Both the position numbers and the translations under genes were made by a program. Below are positions 19,601-29,540 of a stretch of 64,000 nt of DNA, in pieces. The DNA comes from Polaromonas glacialis. GTDB taxonomy: Bacteria > Pseudomonadota > Gammaproteobacteria > Burkholderiales > Burkholderiaceae_C. The stretch is from contig NZ_KL448324.1 in the NCBI RefSeq assembly GCF_000709345.1, positions 215,198 to 279,197 on the forward strand, read 5' to 3'. How positions within the stretch are numbered: position 1 is the first letter of the stretch; every line of letters begins with the position of its first letter. Under the pieces are notes generated by a model. It searched no databases and was not told the DNA's origin. It saw nothing but the letters and a program-made list of their open reading frames with translations.

Positions 19601-20767
19601 GTGCGTCGCGACGAGTTACTGGCCATGGAAAAGCAGGCCAACGAACTTAAGGACCAGTTTTTGGCCGTGATGTCGCATGAACTCAAGCACCCGCTGAACC
19701 TGATCCAGGTCAACACCGAATTGCTGCTGAGCCACCCCGAGGTGCGCGCGCTGCCCGAGGTGGCGCGGGTCGGCGAGACCATTAGGAGCGCCGTGGTCAG
19801 CCAGACCAAGATCATCGACGACCTGCTGAACCTCTCGCGCGCCCGTACCGGCAAGCTGACGCTGCGGCTGGCGCCGGTCGATTTGGCTGAAATGGCCAGA
19901 TCGATTGCCGCCGCAGAGCAGGAAGCAGCCAGCAAAAAAAGTTTGAGGATGAACTTCGAATGCCAGGACCAGGAGGTCATCGCCCTGTGCGACCGTGTCC
20001 TCACGGAGCAGGTCCTGTGGAACCTGATCAACAACGCCATCAAGTTCACGCCTACCGGGGGAAGCATCACCGTGCGGCTGGGACGCGACGGCACGTTTGC
20101 CACGGTGAGCGTGGTCGATACCGGCCAGGGCATCGACCCGGCGGTCCTCCCGCACATCTTCGGCATGTTTGTCCAGGCGTCTGATCAAAAAATCTGTAAC
20201 ACCAACACCAACACCAACACCGGCCTGGGCGTGGGCTTGACGCTGGTGCGCGACCTGACGGTGGCCCAGAGCGGCCGGGTGCTGGCCGATTCGGAGGGCA
20301 TCGGCAAGGGCACTTGCTTCACCATCTGGCTGCCACTGGCGCAGGAAAAAGTGCAAGAACCTCCCCCTGCCCTGCCAATCGGCCACCTCAAGGGTCTGCG
20401 GATTCTGGCGGTCGATGACATGATCAACTTGCTGACGCCCTTTTCAGCCTTGCTGCGTATGGAGGGCGCTGCCGTAGACATGGCCAGCAGCGGCCAGCAG
20501 GCGCTGGAAATGTTGGACAAAAACAGCTACGACCTGCTGATCTCGGACCTGGGCATGCCCTACATGGACGGCTACGAGCTGATTCGCAAGGTACGCAAGC
20601 GCCCCGACTGGCTCAACCTCAAGGCGATTGCGCTCAGCGGCTACGGACGGCAGGTGGACAAGGTGCGCGCCTTGCAGAATGGCTTTAATGCCCACCTTTC
20701 AAAACCTGCGACGGTCGCGCATATCTGCCAGAGCATTGCGCAACTGGTTCCTGGGAGGAGTCACTGA
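16622..20767 (+). CDS. CheB-CheR-PAS-histidine kinase-receiver fusion protein
   Basis: 1381 residues; the ATG at 16622 is used because it follows a purine-rich GGGGGCAG and starts just before the CheB domain. Order: CheB methylesterase (GASAGGL near 35, VILHLAP, GTGQDGAAG, supplying Ser-His-Asp), CheR methyltransferase (VWVAGCATGEEAYS near 341), a long Glu/Ser-rich coiled coil (~690-770), two PAS domains, H-box VMSHELKHPLNLIQ (His ~1019), HATPase (LINNAIKFTPTGG, DTGQGIDP, GLGVGLTLV) and a receiver (ISDLGMPYMDG). Such fusions regulate non-chemotaxis outputs. An in-frame Asn-Thr repeat lies in the ATP-lid region. The IS630 element upstream may have altered its promoter. Confidence 0.92.
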   Translation: MSEPLEHPLEEPCDFSAPQGPGPHAPDFPVVGLGASAGGLQALMRFFQAMPAQSGMAFVVILHLAPTQASSAADILQRTTGMPVQQVQAPTALEANHVYVIPPGHGLTMQGGELRLSELEHIGARPVVIDQFFRSLAQAHQERAIAIVLSGTGQDGAAGLSRIKECCGISLAQLPEEAKSGGMPQAAIATGMVDFIEKAADMPQRLVALWANACRIRLPGMAEASQEVMASQDAQALRLGEEALRDILALLRTHTKNDFRQYKRATVLRRIERRLQIRCLPDLPAYRDYLRAHPEEVQPLLQDLLISVTNFFRDPAAFEALEREVLPGLLFDRSPDEPVRVWVAGCATGEEAYSVAILLKEQMELNHCTSELQIFATDMDERAVNFGRNALYPASIANDVSPARLKRFFLPEKEQFRVVKPLRESVLFAHHNVLRDPPFSRIDLMCCCNLLSYLNTSAQARVLGTFRFALKPEGILFLGSSEAVDAAPNLFAMLDTKSRFFKLNPNGKSIRHLLLAKDPPPDRLVFNQRGLDRRAPKPASFSELHHKLISQMVSPSALIDGNHSILHLSENVGKFLLLGSDTPSVNLLDNTPAELRTELRTALYQAAQAVGPVKTRALSVQRGGSSIWVQLTVWFFGEEGQQSAQALVMFEEVLDKRVGSLPSSADQANQAPVELLQTEIRQLKENLQQIIEQSETSNEELKSSNQEQQAVNEELRSASEELETSQEELQSTNEELSTVNFELKSKVDEVSMMNDDLKNLMASSDIATIFVDPSLHIKRFTPQATRLFNLIESDINRPLMDIAHKLDYPSLASDVTAILKTLALVERPVSSSDGRQYLAHLRPYRTTDDHIDGVVLTFVDVTELRKAEESVRAGEDRLRIAAETTQDYAILTLDEEGLITTWNQGAEQLFGYLEQDAVSQPYAMLFTPEACAVGAPEEELRGAREEGRSLDERWHLRKDGSTFFGSGVVTRLEGKAGGFAKITRDMTKSRSQQVRRDELLAMEKQANELKDQFLAVMSHELKHPLNLIQVNTELLLSHPEVRALPEVARVGETIRSAVVSQTKIIDDLLNLSRARTGKLTLRLAPVDLAEMARSIAAAEQEAASKKSLRMNFECQDQEVIALCDRVLTEQVLWNLINNAIKFTPTGGSITVRLGRDGTFATVSVVDTGQGIDPAVLPHIFGMFVQASDQKICNTNTNTNTGLGVGLTLVRDLTVAQSGRVLADSEGIGKGTCFTIWLPLAQEKVQEPPPALPIGHLKGLRILAVDDMINLLTPFSALLRMEGAAVDMASSGQQALEMLDKNSYDLLISDLGMPYMDGYELIRKVRKRPDWLNLKAIALSGYGRQVDKVRALQNGFNAHLSKPATVAHICQSIAQLVPGRSH
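20198..20221 (+). repeat. In-frame hexanucleotide repeat (AACACC x4) inside the kinase gene
   Basis: Four perfect AACACC units code for (Asn-Thr)4 immediately before the GLGVGL glycine motif of the ATPase domain, near residue 1192. Such repeats gain or lose units in frame by slippage, so the ATP-lid length could vary between strains. Confidence 0.85.
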
Positions 20768-21110
20768 AAAGGAAATTCCAAGCCCTCCAACGAACATTCA
20801 TCGCGGCAGTGCTGTGGTCGCTGTAAACAAGGTGGAGAATTAGATCCATTCTGACTCAAGGCCAGGCCGTTCGCATTTAATGAAAACGGATCTTTTGATG
20901 GTCTGGGTGGCTTTCAACGCCACTGTCTCAGGCAGCTGCTCGCCCGCTTGCAGTCAATTTCTCTTTTTGAGGCATAAATGAACATGACACATGGCGCCGA
21001 ATCTCATCAACTTTTGTGCAGCCCTCAACTACTGATAAAAAGCGTTATCATTAGTTGAGAAGTGGTGGACGCCATTTGTGTTTGCAGGCTGCACACCCGC
21101 TCGAATGACA
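20768..21110. other. Intergenic stretch with no recognisable feature
   Basis: Between the stop of the CheB-CheR kinase gene and the end of higA. I see no convincing gene, RNA or terminator here; short open frames have no family resemblance. Confidence 0.5.
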
Positions 21111-21398
21111 CTAATCTGGTGGCTGCAACCTGACTTTGGCGCTCAACTTTTCAGCAACCCGCAGGTCATGGGCTGCTTGCAGATTCAGCCACCCTTGGGC
21201 CTCGCTGCCGAAATGGCGCTCCAGGCAAAGGGCCATGTCCACTGACACACCACGATGGCCATCAACGATTTCGCGCAATTGCGAATTCGGAACCTGCAGA
21301 GCCAATGACAGGGCACGAACACTGGTACCCATGGGTTTTATGTAGTCCTCCAGCAAAACTTCTCCAGGGTGGACGGGACGCATACCATTCTTAAACAT
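21111..21398 (-). CDS. higA: HigA-family antitoxin (orphaned)
   Basis: 95 residues from the ATG at 21398, which overlaps the last codons of a truncated higB. The XRE-type HTH reads MRPVHPGEVLLEDYIKPMGTSVRALSLALQVPNSQLREIVDGHRGVSVDMALCLERHFG, the standard HigA opening. HigA neutralises the HigB ribosome-dependent mRNA interferase and represses the higBA promoter. Here the toxin gene has been removed by an IS4 element immediately upstream, so the antitoxin would be unneeded and may have lost its native promoter. Confidence 0.88.
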   Translation of the reverse strand: MFKNGMRPVHPGEVLLEDYIKPMGTSVRALSLALQVPNSQLREIVDGHRGVSVDMALCLERHFGSEAQGWLNLQAAHDLRVAEKLSAKVRLQPPD

Positions 21399-21430
21399 GA
21401 TGCTCCAATATTTCCATATCAAAAACTGGC
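21391..21430 (-). pseudogene. higB: Remnant of higB toxin (last 12 codons)
   Basis: In the frame one base off higA, the sequence reads PVFDMEILEHHV and a stop that overlaps the higA start. This resembles the usual HigB ending (DVEIVDYH followed by stop). Everything upstream is replaced by the IS4 element starting at 21431, so only the toxin tail survives. Confidence 0.55.
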
Positions 21431-22971
21431 CTTAAGCTGAATGGCACTTACTTTGGCTGTTTGGCATTGAGCGACGGGCGTAAGTGCTTGAATGCAAAGG
21501 GAAGTGGCTGACCAAGGGTCGATAGGATGGTTGTTTACGAAGCACCCAAACCATCTTTCCGAAGGCCTGCCACCATGGATCGTAATGCCCGAAGCGGTTT
21601 GCATCAACGTCAAAGAGGCATTGAACGGCGCGCGCGATCGACCGAAGCGGTGGAGTTCTTCAACGTGCTGACGAGTCCGGAGTTGCTGCACGCGAGCGAA
21701 GCGCTGCTGCCCGAGCACCGCGAGCGGCTGTATCCGCCAACGGTGACGCTGTCAATGTTCATGCGCCAGGCGCTGCAGGCCGATGGCTCATGCCAGAAAG
21801 CGGTCAACGGCTGGGCGGCGCAGCGCGCAGCCGATGGTTTGAGCGCGTGCAGCGTTCGCACTGGCGGGTACTGCAGGGCTCGTCAGCGGCTGCCACTGGA
21901 GATGGTCAGCACGCTCGCGCGCAAAACAGGCCGCCTGCTCGGCGAAAAAGCGCTGGCGCAATGGCTCTGGCGCGGTCGCGCGGTCAAGCTGGTGGACGGC
22001 ACCTGCCTGTCGATGCCCGATACCGCGCAGAACCAAGCCTTGTATCCCCAGCCCAGCACGCAGGCGCCCGGGGTCGGCTTTCCCCTGGCGCGGCTGGTCA
22101 TGGTGATTTGCCTGGCCACCGGCGCGGCGCTGGACGCGGCGATAGGGCCACAGCGCGGCAAAGGCAGTGGCGAGCTTGGGCTGGTACGCCGTCTGCTCGC
22201 AGGCTTTTGCCCCGGCGATGTAATGCTTGCCGATGCCTTGTACTGCAACTATTTTCTGATCGCCACGCTGATGGCCGCCGGTGTGGATGCGCTGTTCGAG
22301 CAAAACGGAGCACGAATCACCGACTTTCGACGCGGCCAGTCGCTGGGCACACGCGATCACATCGTGCGCTGGCCCAAGCCCGCAGCCCGTCCAGAGTGGA
22401 TGACGCCCGAGCAGTACGCGCGCTTTCCCGATGAGATCACGCTGCGTGAAGTCAAGGTCGATCATCAGGTGCTGGTCACCACGCTGCTCAACCATCGCCA
22501 GGTCACCAAGCGCGACCTCTCGGCGCTGTACGCGCGTCGCTGGAACGTTGAGCTGGACCTGCGCAACCTCAAGACCACCACGGGCATGGATGTACTGAGC
22601 TGTCAGACGCCGCAGATGAACGAAAAGCAACTGTGGGTCCATCTGCTCGCTTACAACGTGATCCGACTGCTCATGGCGCAGGCTGCCTGCAATGCCGGGA
22701 TAGACCCGCGCGGCCTGAGCTTTAAGCACACGGTGCAACTGTGGTTAGAGTGGGTCTCGCGAGGCCTCTCAGCCACCAAGGATTGCGGGCAGTTGTTCGC
22801 GTTGATCGCTCAATGCCGGGTCGGCCATCGACCCGGACGCATCGAGCCGCGAATGCGAAAACGAAGGCCCAAACCCTACCCCTGGTTGAAGGTGCCGCGC
22901 GCCCAAGCCCGCCAACATGTCGAGAAGCATGGTCATGCTTACGAGCCAAAGTAAGTGCCATTCGCCTTAAG
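21431..22971. mobile_element. IS4-family insertion sequence (complete)
   Basis: Ends are inverted repeats of about 28 bp (21431-21458 and 22944-22971) sharing GAATGGCACTTACTTTGGCT, with two mismatches near the tips (CTTAAGCT versus CTTAAGGC). I see no direct target duplication at the flanks, which suggests a deletion or recombination on insertion, consistent with loss of higB. It contains one transposase gene. Confidence 0.85.
21527..22954 (+). CDS. IS4-family transposase
   Basis: 475 residues (an internal ATG at 21575 is an alternative start). The DDE residues are visible: AVKLVDGTCLSMPD (Asp), GDVMLADALYCNYF (Asp) and the Y-R-E signature YARRWNVELDLRNLK (Glu). It is open throughout and bounded by matching inverted repeats, so it is probably active. 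Confidence 0.92.
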   Translation: MVVYEAPKPSFRRPATMDRNARSGLHQRQRGIERRARSTEAVEFFNVLTSPELLHASEALLPEHRERLYPPTVTLSMFMRQALQADGSCQKAVNGWAAQRAADGLSACSVRTGGYCRARQRLPLEMVSTLARKTGRLLGEKALAQWLWRGRAVKLVDGTCLSMPDTAQNQALYPQPSTQAPGVGFPLARLVMVICLATGAALDAAIGPQRGKGSGELGLVRRLLAGFCPGDVMLADALYCNYFLIATLMAAGVDALFEQNGARITDFRRGQSLGTRDHIVRWPKPAARPEWMTPEQYARFPDEITLREVKVDHQVLVTTLLNHRQVTKRDLSALYARRWNVELDLRNLKTTTGMDVLSCQTPQMNEKQLWVHLLAYNVIRLLMAQAACNAGIDPRGLSFKHTVQLWLEWVSRGLSATKDCGQLFALIAQCRVGHRPGRIEPRMRKRRPKPYPWLKVPRAQARQHVEKHGHAYEPK

Positions 22972-23001
22972 CCTACATCCACCGAGATGCGCCCTCGCCC
23001 A

Positions 23002-23790
23002 TTAGCCAATTTCTGGCACATACGAGGGGTAAGCCCTCTGCGCCTCGACCACGAGGTCGAGATCAACCTCTACAACCGCAATAGGTTCGGATGCCGTGGT
23101 TTGCGCTAAAAGCTCTCCACTCGGGGCGAACACGAAGCCGCCGCCGCCGAACTGGCTGGGTCTGGTACCTTCGTGGGCAGACCGATTGGAACTCGCCACA
23201 TAGCAACCCGAGACGACGGCGGCCATGGCACCCGCAGCGCGCCACTTGGTGTCGAGAGCGCCCGTAGCGCGCGGAACCGCAATGACGTTGGCACCGCGCC
23301 GCCTGTAGTGTCTTGCCCACTCATTGAACATTAACTCAGTACAGAGAAGTGCGCCAATGTGGACGTTTCCACGGTCCACAACGTCAAAACCATTTATCGC
23401 CGGCGCGAACCAATCCTGCTCGTACCAACCAGCTTCTTGTGGAAAGTATTGCTTGTGATGCACCGGCCTGTAGTGTCCCTCGTCGACTAAGAACGCCTCA
23501 TTTGCGAGCAACTCGCCACGCTGGACCGGGCGCGATCCAAAGGTTGCCCACGGCAGGGAGAGAAGCTCCTTCACGAGCTCGTCATACGGCTTCGCGAATC
23601 GTTCTGCAACGGCGGCGTTTGGCCCACGGCGGTCCGCGATCCAGTCGCCCAGTGGCATTTCATTGAGAACCAGCAGGTCAGGGTCTAAGTCGCCCACTCT
23701 CTCTATGAATGTGAGCCACGTCGGACTACCAAGTTCGAGGCCATCAGGCAGTTCGCATACAGCAAGTCTCATCAGTTCTCTAGTATTCAA
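23002..23790 (-). CDS. Carbon-nitrogen hydrolase (nitrilase superfamily)
   Basis: 262 residues (or 256 from the ATG at 23772, whose product MRLAVCELP starts with the usual first strand). The catalytic triad is in place: Glu in LLVLNEMPLGDW, Lys in VHHKQYFP and Cys in GALLCTELMF. The class (amidase, carbamoylase or nitrilase) cannot be told from sequence alone. The gene stands alone between the IS4 element and the porin, so context gives no substrate. Confidence 0.85.
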   Translation of the reverse strand: MNTRELMRLAVCELPDGLELGSPTWLTFIERVGDLDPDLLVLNEMPLGDWIADRRGPNAAVAERFAKPYDELVKELLSLPWATFGSRPVQRGELLANEAFLVDEGHYRPVHHKQYFPQEAGWYEQDWFAPAINGFDVVDRGNVHIGALLCTELMFNEWARHYRRRGANVIAVPRATGALDTKWRAAGAMAAVVSGCYVASSNRSAHEGTRPSQFGGGGFVFAPSGELLAQTTASEPIAVVEVDLDLVVEAQRAYPSYVPEIG

Positions 23791-23859
23791 AGTTAAGTAA
23801 GAGTATGCCTCCGGTGAACCCGTCTTGACGATGGCCGGTTCCTAGACGAGGTCAAACTA

Positions 23860-25017
23860 TTAGAAGTTGTGACGGATGCCCAAGCCCAGCGCACTCGGGT
23901 TGGCGCCCGTAACACCCGCAGCTACGGACACGTCGCTGGAAGCCACGGCGAATGCGCCGGTGGCATTGTTGGAAACGCTGCCGTAGCTCGCATACAGGGC
24001 GGTCCGTTTGGACAGGTTGTGCATGTAGCCAAGCCCAAAAGCCGTCCCTTTGCGCTGTGCGCCCGTCGGATTGTCCTGCTTCAATCGTTGCACTTGAGCC
24101 ATCACCGATCCCTTGCCGATGTTCATTGACGCGCCCACCCACGCATCGGTTGCGTTCTGCGGCGCAGTGATTTTCCAGTAACCCCCCGCGAGCGCGAAGT
24201 CGCCGAAGCTGTACTTGGCGCCGATCAGCCCATCGCGTCGGTTGGCGGTCGCACCGGTGAAGGCGGCCGGAGTGCCACCTACCACCGGGTACTTCAATTC
24301 CTGAAAAGAAGCCGTCAGAACCAGGCCTGCGTTGGCATACTCGGCGCCGACGCCTAAAAATCTATTGGCATCCTTGGGCAGACCGCCTGCCGCGCCTGTG
24401 CTTTCCGAACCCAGGCTGTACACGGCGCGCGCCTTGATGCTGTTGAATTCGGGTGATGTATAGAACACGGCATTGCTCACACGGGCAAAGCGCTCGGAGC
24501 CGCCTGCTGGCCCGACAAACGTCTGAAGATTGCCAAACATGCCTAATCTAAAGATGTCTGTGGCCAGGGCTGCGTGATAAAGCGGCGTGTAGTCCCGACC
24601 CAGCGTAAGCGTTCCGTAGTCGCTTTGAAGGCCCACATACGAGCGCCGGTTAAATCCAGTAGCCGATACGCCGTTGGGCGCAGTGGGCGTTGCTGTCGAG
24701 GGGTTGCCCGAGAACGCCTTCGCCGCACCGGTGTCCAGTTCCAGGCCGGCTTCCAGCTGGAAGATGGCCTTCAGGCCGCCGCCCAGATCCTCGCTACCAC
24801 GAAGTCCCCAGCGCGAACCGCTGCTGATGCCCGAGGTGACGGCCTTCACCGTACCCACTCCCGGCGCGCCGCTGCGCAGCAGCGCGAAGCCTCCGTCGAC
24901 CGTGCCGTACAAGGTGACGCTGCTTTGCGCCAGCGCCGACTGCCCAAACATTGCCACAACAGCGGCAGCACCGCATGTGAATGCGCGGGAATGAGTTGAT
25001 TTTTTTGTGATTTTCAT
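23860..25017 (-). CDS. Gram-negative outer-membrane porin
   Basis: 385 residues from the ATG at 25017, which begins a clean signal peptide (MKITKKSTHSRAF..., hydrophobic core, FGQSALAQ) followed by SSVTLYGTVDGGF, the standard first beta-strand of Burkholderiales OmpC-like porins. Further hallmarks are SGSRWGLRGSEDLGGGLKA, the NRRSYVGLQSDYGTLTLGRDY constriction loop region, and a C-terminal Phe (GIRHNF) needed for outer-membrane assembly. It probably admits small anionic substrates for the neighbouring acid-catabolism genes. Confidence 0.93.
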   Translation of the reverse strand: MKITKKSTHSRAFTCGAAAVVAMFGQSALAQSSVTLYGTVDGGFALLRSGAPGVGTVKAVTSGISSGSRWGLRGSEDLGGGLKAIFQLEAGLELDTGAAKAFSGNPSTATPTAPNGVSATGFNRRSYVGLQSDYGTLTLGRDYTPLYHAALATDIFRLGMFGNLQTFVGPAGGSERFARVSNAVFYTSPEFNSIKARAVYSLGSESTGAAGGLPKDANRFLGVGAEYANAGLVLTASFQELKYPVVGGTPAAFTGATANRRDGLIGAKYSFGDFALAGGYWKITAPQNATDAWVGASMNIGKGSVMAQVQRLKQDNPTGAQRKGTAFGLGYMHNLSKRTALYASYGSVSNNATGAFAVASSDVSVAAGVTGANPSALGLGIRHNF

Positions 25018-25081
25018 ATGTCTCTTTGGTGAATGAAAGTTGAAATTCGGGTTGCTTAAAGCGCAGGCACGTACGGCGCTG

Positions 25082-25168
25082 CCATCGTTCAGTCTCCGCG
25101 GCGGGAACGTCGCGGTCATGGACAAAGAGCGCCTTGCGGATGCCGCCGCGCATGAGAACGCAGGGAAC
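25082..25168 (-). pseudogene. PrpF N-terminal relic A
   Basis: About 29 codons, VPCVLMRGGIRKALFVHDRD and VPAAETERW, match the N-terminus of the intact PrpF at 33081-34247 (VPCVLMRGGTSKALFFHEAD). The rest of the gene is gone and the porin follows. It shows that a prpF gene once preceded the porin. Confidence 0.7.
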
Positions 25169-25303
25169 GGAGGTTTGGAACGGAGGGTTGTTCAGGATTA
25201 GGGTGTTTGTGGTCTCCGTGTTGATCGATCTGAGGCAATCTCTTGCGTCCGCACAGCCAAGGCGCTTAAGCAGGGACAGAACGCGGTTCTCTCGACGTCC
25301 TCG

Positions 25304-26938
<1,635 letters not shown>

Positions 26939-27109
26939 GAAACCTTTCCATTCATGTTCACGCCCAGTTCAGCAGATGGTGACGCGCGGGATGTCCAGCA
27001 GCTCTCGTCCAGATTGCGGGCAGTCCAGGCAGCAGACTCAGACATCGATAATTTATTCATCGTTTACTTTCAGTGGGTGTCTTCACGTTTTGCGTTTACA
27101 CAATGTGTT

Positions 27110-27160
27110 CTGGCACAAAAACAGTGCTTTACTGATACCGCCGCGCATGAGGGCGCACCG
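27110..27160 (-). pseudogene. PrpF N-terminal relic B
   Basis: A short minus-strand stretch reads RCALMRGGISKALFLCQ, the PrpF N-terminal motif, in the gap between the acyl-CoA ligase and the Bug gene. No more of the gene is recognisable. It is the second prpF relic within 2.1 kb. Confidence 0.6.
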
Positions 27161-27232
27161 GCTGGCGACATGTTCCGGGGGATGTTGGGTGCCGCGTTTG
27201 AGATGGCGACAGTAGGCTGCCCGGCGCGCGGC

Positions 27233-28207
27233 CTATTCCAGCGTCATCTTCGAATCCGCCACGATCTTGCCCAGGCGCTGCTTCTCGCTGCGCAGGAATT
27301 GCTCGAACTCGGCGCGCGTGCCGCTTCCCGTTTGAAAAGAACCGTTGGCCTCGAAATCGCTGCGCAGCTTGGCGTCGGCCAGGAAGCCTGCGTTCCAGGC
27401 CGCGCCAATGCGGTCCAGCACTGCTGGCGGCGTGCCGCGCGGCGCGAAGATCCCGCCCCAGTGCTGCATGAGGATCACTGCAAAGCCCTGCTCGGCGGTT
27501 GTTGCTACATCAGGCAGCGAGGCCAGCCGCTTGTCGTTGGTGATAGCCAGCCCGCGCAGCTTGCCGGAGCGCAGGTAGCCCTGCACTGCTACGGGAGATT
27601 CCGAAGCCAGGTCGATCTGGCCGCCAATAATGGCGGCCACGGTTTCCGAGCCGCTCTTGTAATGCACCACGGTAACGGACACGCCGAGCGCCGACTTGAG
27701 CATCTCGGCGACGAAGTGGCCGGTGCTGCCGGCCCCGGCCGTGCCAAAGGTAATGCCGCCGGGGCGGGTCTTGGCGTAGGCCTGCAGGTCCTTCAAATTC
27801 TTGATCGGGCTCGACGCGTTGATGACGATGACCGAAGGGCTGTTGCTGGTGCCGATTACCGGCACGAAGTCGGTCTCGGCATAGGGCATCTTCGGACGTA
27901 GCAGGGCGTTGGCAATGGCGCCGTTACCCGCGATCAGCAGCGTGTAGCCGTCGGCCGGGCTCTTGGCGACAAAGTCGGAACCAATGATGCCGCCAGCGCC
28001 GGGCTTGTTGTCAACGATGACGGGCTGCTTGAGCTGCAGCGACAACGCCTGCCCAATCTGACGCGTCGTGATGTCACCGGGGCCGCCTGCGGAAAACGGC
28101 AGCACGAGGCGAATCGGCTTGCCGGGCCATCCGCTTTGAGCGAAAGCCGGTAGCGCACAGGCGCCGAGAAAAGTTACCGCGAGGCGGCGGTTAACTAGAA
28201 AGTTCAT
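27233..28207 (-). CDS. Tripartite tricarboxylate transporter receptor (TctC/Bug family)
   Basis: 324 residues from the ATG at 28207, chosen because it starts a proper signal peptide (MNFLVNRRLAVTFLGACALPAFAQ). The mature part is WPGKPIRLVLPFSAGGPGDITTRQIGQAL, then VDNKPGAGGIIGSDFVAKSPADGYTLL, both Bug hallmarks. It is a periplasmic carboxylate-binding protein. It starts right at the end of a truncated bug fragment, suggesting recombination between two such genes. Most similar in style to the receptor at 29537. Confidence 0.87.
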   Translation of the reverse strand: MNFLVNRRLAVTFLGACALPAFAQSGWPGKPIRLVLPFSAGGPGDITTRQIGQALSLQLKQPVIVDNKPGAGGIIGSDFVAKSPADGYTLLIAGNGAIANALLRPKMPYAETDFVPVIGTSNSPSVIVINASSPIKNLKDLQAYAKTRPGGITFGTAGAGSTGHFVAEMLKSALGVSVTVVHYKSGSETVAAIIGGQIDLASESPVAVQGYLRSGKLRGLAITNDKRLASLPDVATTAEQGFAVILMQHWGGIFAPRGTPPAVLDRIGAAWNAGFLADAKLRSDFEANGSFQTGSGTRAEFEQFLRSEKQRLGKIVADSKMTLE

Positions 28208-28356
28208 ACTCTGCTCGCGTCCAGCGCGCCACCGCCGGTTAAGGCAACCACAATTCGAATTGGCTTTGCAGGCCATGCCGATTGCGGGAAGGCGCTTGCC
28301 GAGGCTGTGACCAGTATCGAAATGGGCAAAATGTGCCGTAGCAGCTTGAATTTCAT
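28204..28356 (-). pseudogene. Truncated Bug receptor (signal peptide plus ~25 residues)
   Basis: From the ATG at 28356 a signal peptide (MKFKLLRHILPISILVTASA, cleavage near AFPQS) leads to AWPAKPIRIVVALTGGGALD and a stop overlapping the start of the next bug gene. The remainder of the receptor is absent. It is the stump of an earlier bug gene after recombination or deletion. Confidence 0.7.
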
Positions 28357-28409
28357 GGATGTCTCCTTTTTTAATAAATTGATGCGTTGGGCCAGCATTG
28401 CTTTTTGTC

Positions 28410-29540
28410 TCAGAAATACACCGATCCGTCGAACAGCCTTCTCGCTGTACGGAACACCGTCCCGTGACCGGCGCGCCAGGTTCCCGCGTCATCATGGACG
28501 CTCGCATCGACCGTGATCACGCCCGATGGCATCGCCAGGCGGACGGCCGCACCCCCCGTGGTCTGCGCCAAGCGGTGCGGAATCGTCCCGGGAATGCGGG
28601 CCGCGACCGCTGCGCAAATCGATCCCGTTACTGGCAGCGCACGGTGCGGCTGTCCGGACGACAGCATGCGGACAACCAGGTCCGCAGATGCGGAAGGGAC
28701 CACTTCGCCGGACAATGTCGGGTTGTCCTGCGGCGACGTGACCACGCCAATCAAGGGTAAACGCTTGCGCGCTTCCTGGGCGTTCCCCGTAAAACCCATG
28801 GCGATCGCCGCATGCGCGCCAATCGAGATCAATTTTTCCATCGTGACGGCATCGCGCTCGAGCAGCTCAGGCATCTCTACGCCACTCATACCCAGGCTGG
28901 TGGCATCGATGAACACGCAAGGGTTGGCCGCGTCCACGATCGATACCTCGACCTCGCCCAGGCCATCGACGGACAGGCGGTCGACCACGTTGCCGGTGGG
29001 CAAGAGTCGGCCGGTGTCTGCGCCGCCAAGGTCAAGAAAATCCAGTTTGACGGGCGAGCCCGTGCCCGCAACCCCGGGAATCGCCAGGTCGCCGTCGATG
29101 GCTGCCCGGCCGTCCATCACGCTGAATGTCGCCCGGATGATCTTCTTGGTATTGGTGTTGTGAATCCGAACCACCGCTTCGCCATCGAATGCCGCCACCA
29201 GTTCCTCATCGACTGCGAATGGACCGATAGCCGCAGACATATTGCCGCAGTTGCCTTTGTAGCTGACGCGCGCTTCCTTCACGAGCACCTGGGCGAAGGT
29301 GTAGTCGACATCTGCATCATCACGGCTGGGCAGCCCGATCACGCAGACTTTGGACACCGAGGTCACGCCGCCGCCCATGCCGTTGAGCTGCCTGCCATTT
29401 GGGTCGGGGCTGCCCATTGCGGCCAGGAAGATGGCGTCCCAGGCGCTGCGGTCAGCGGGCAGGTCGCGCTCATGAAACATCAGCGCCTTGCTGGTACCGC
29501 CGCGCATGAAGACAGCGGGGATTTTTCCGTGCTTATTCAT
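28410..29540 (-). CDS. PrpF-family isomerase (methylaconitate/oxalomesaconate/methylitaconate isomerase type)
   Basis: 376 residues. The N-terminus PAVFMRGGTSKALMFHERDLP and the SYKGNCGNMSAAIGPFAVDE segment (catalytic Cys region), plus GVAGTGSPVKLDFLDLGGA, are typical PrpF. These cofactor-free enzymes move or isomerise a double bond in an unsaturated di- or tricarboxylic acid. Its start overlaps the stop of the bug gene at 29537 by 4 bases, so receptor and isomerase are coupled. It is a distinct paralogue of the PrpF at 33081. The substrate is unknown. Confidence 0.85.
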   Translation of the reverse strand: MNKHGKIPAVFMRGGTSKALMFHERDLPADRSAWDAIFLAAMGSPDPNGRQLNGMGGGVTSVSKVCVIGLPSRDDADVDYTFAQVLVKEARVSYKGNCGNMSAAIGPFAVDEELVAAFDGEAVVRIHNTNTKKIIRATFSVMDGRAAIDGDLAIPGVAGTGSPVKLDFLDLGGADTGRLLPTGNVVDRLSVDGLGEVEVSIVDAANPCVFIDATSLGMSGVEMPELLERDAVTMEKLISIGAHAAIAMGFTGNAQEARKRLPLIGVVTSPQDNPTLSGEVVPSASADLVVRMLSSGQPHRALPVTGSICAAVAARIPGTIPHRLAQTTGGAAVRLAMPSGVITVDASVHDDAGTWRAGHGTVFRTARRLFDGSVYF

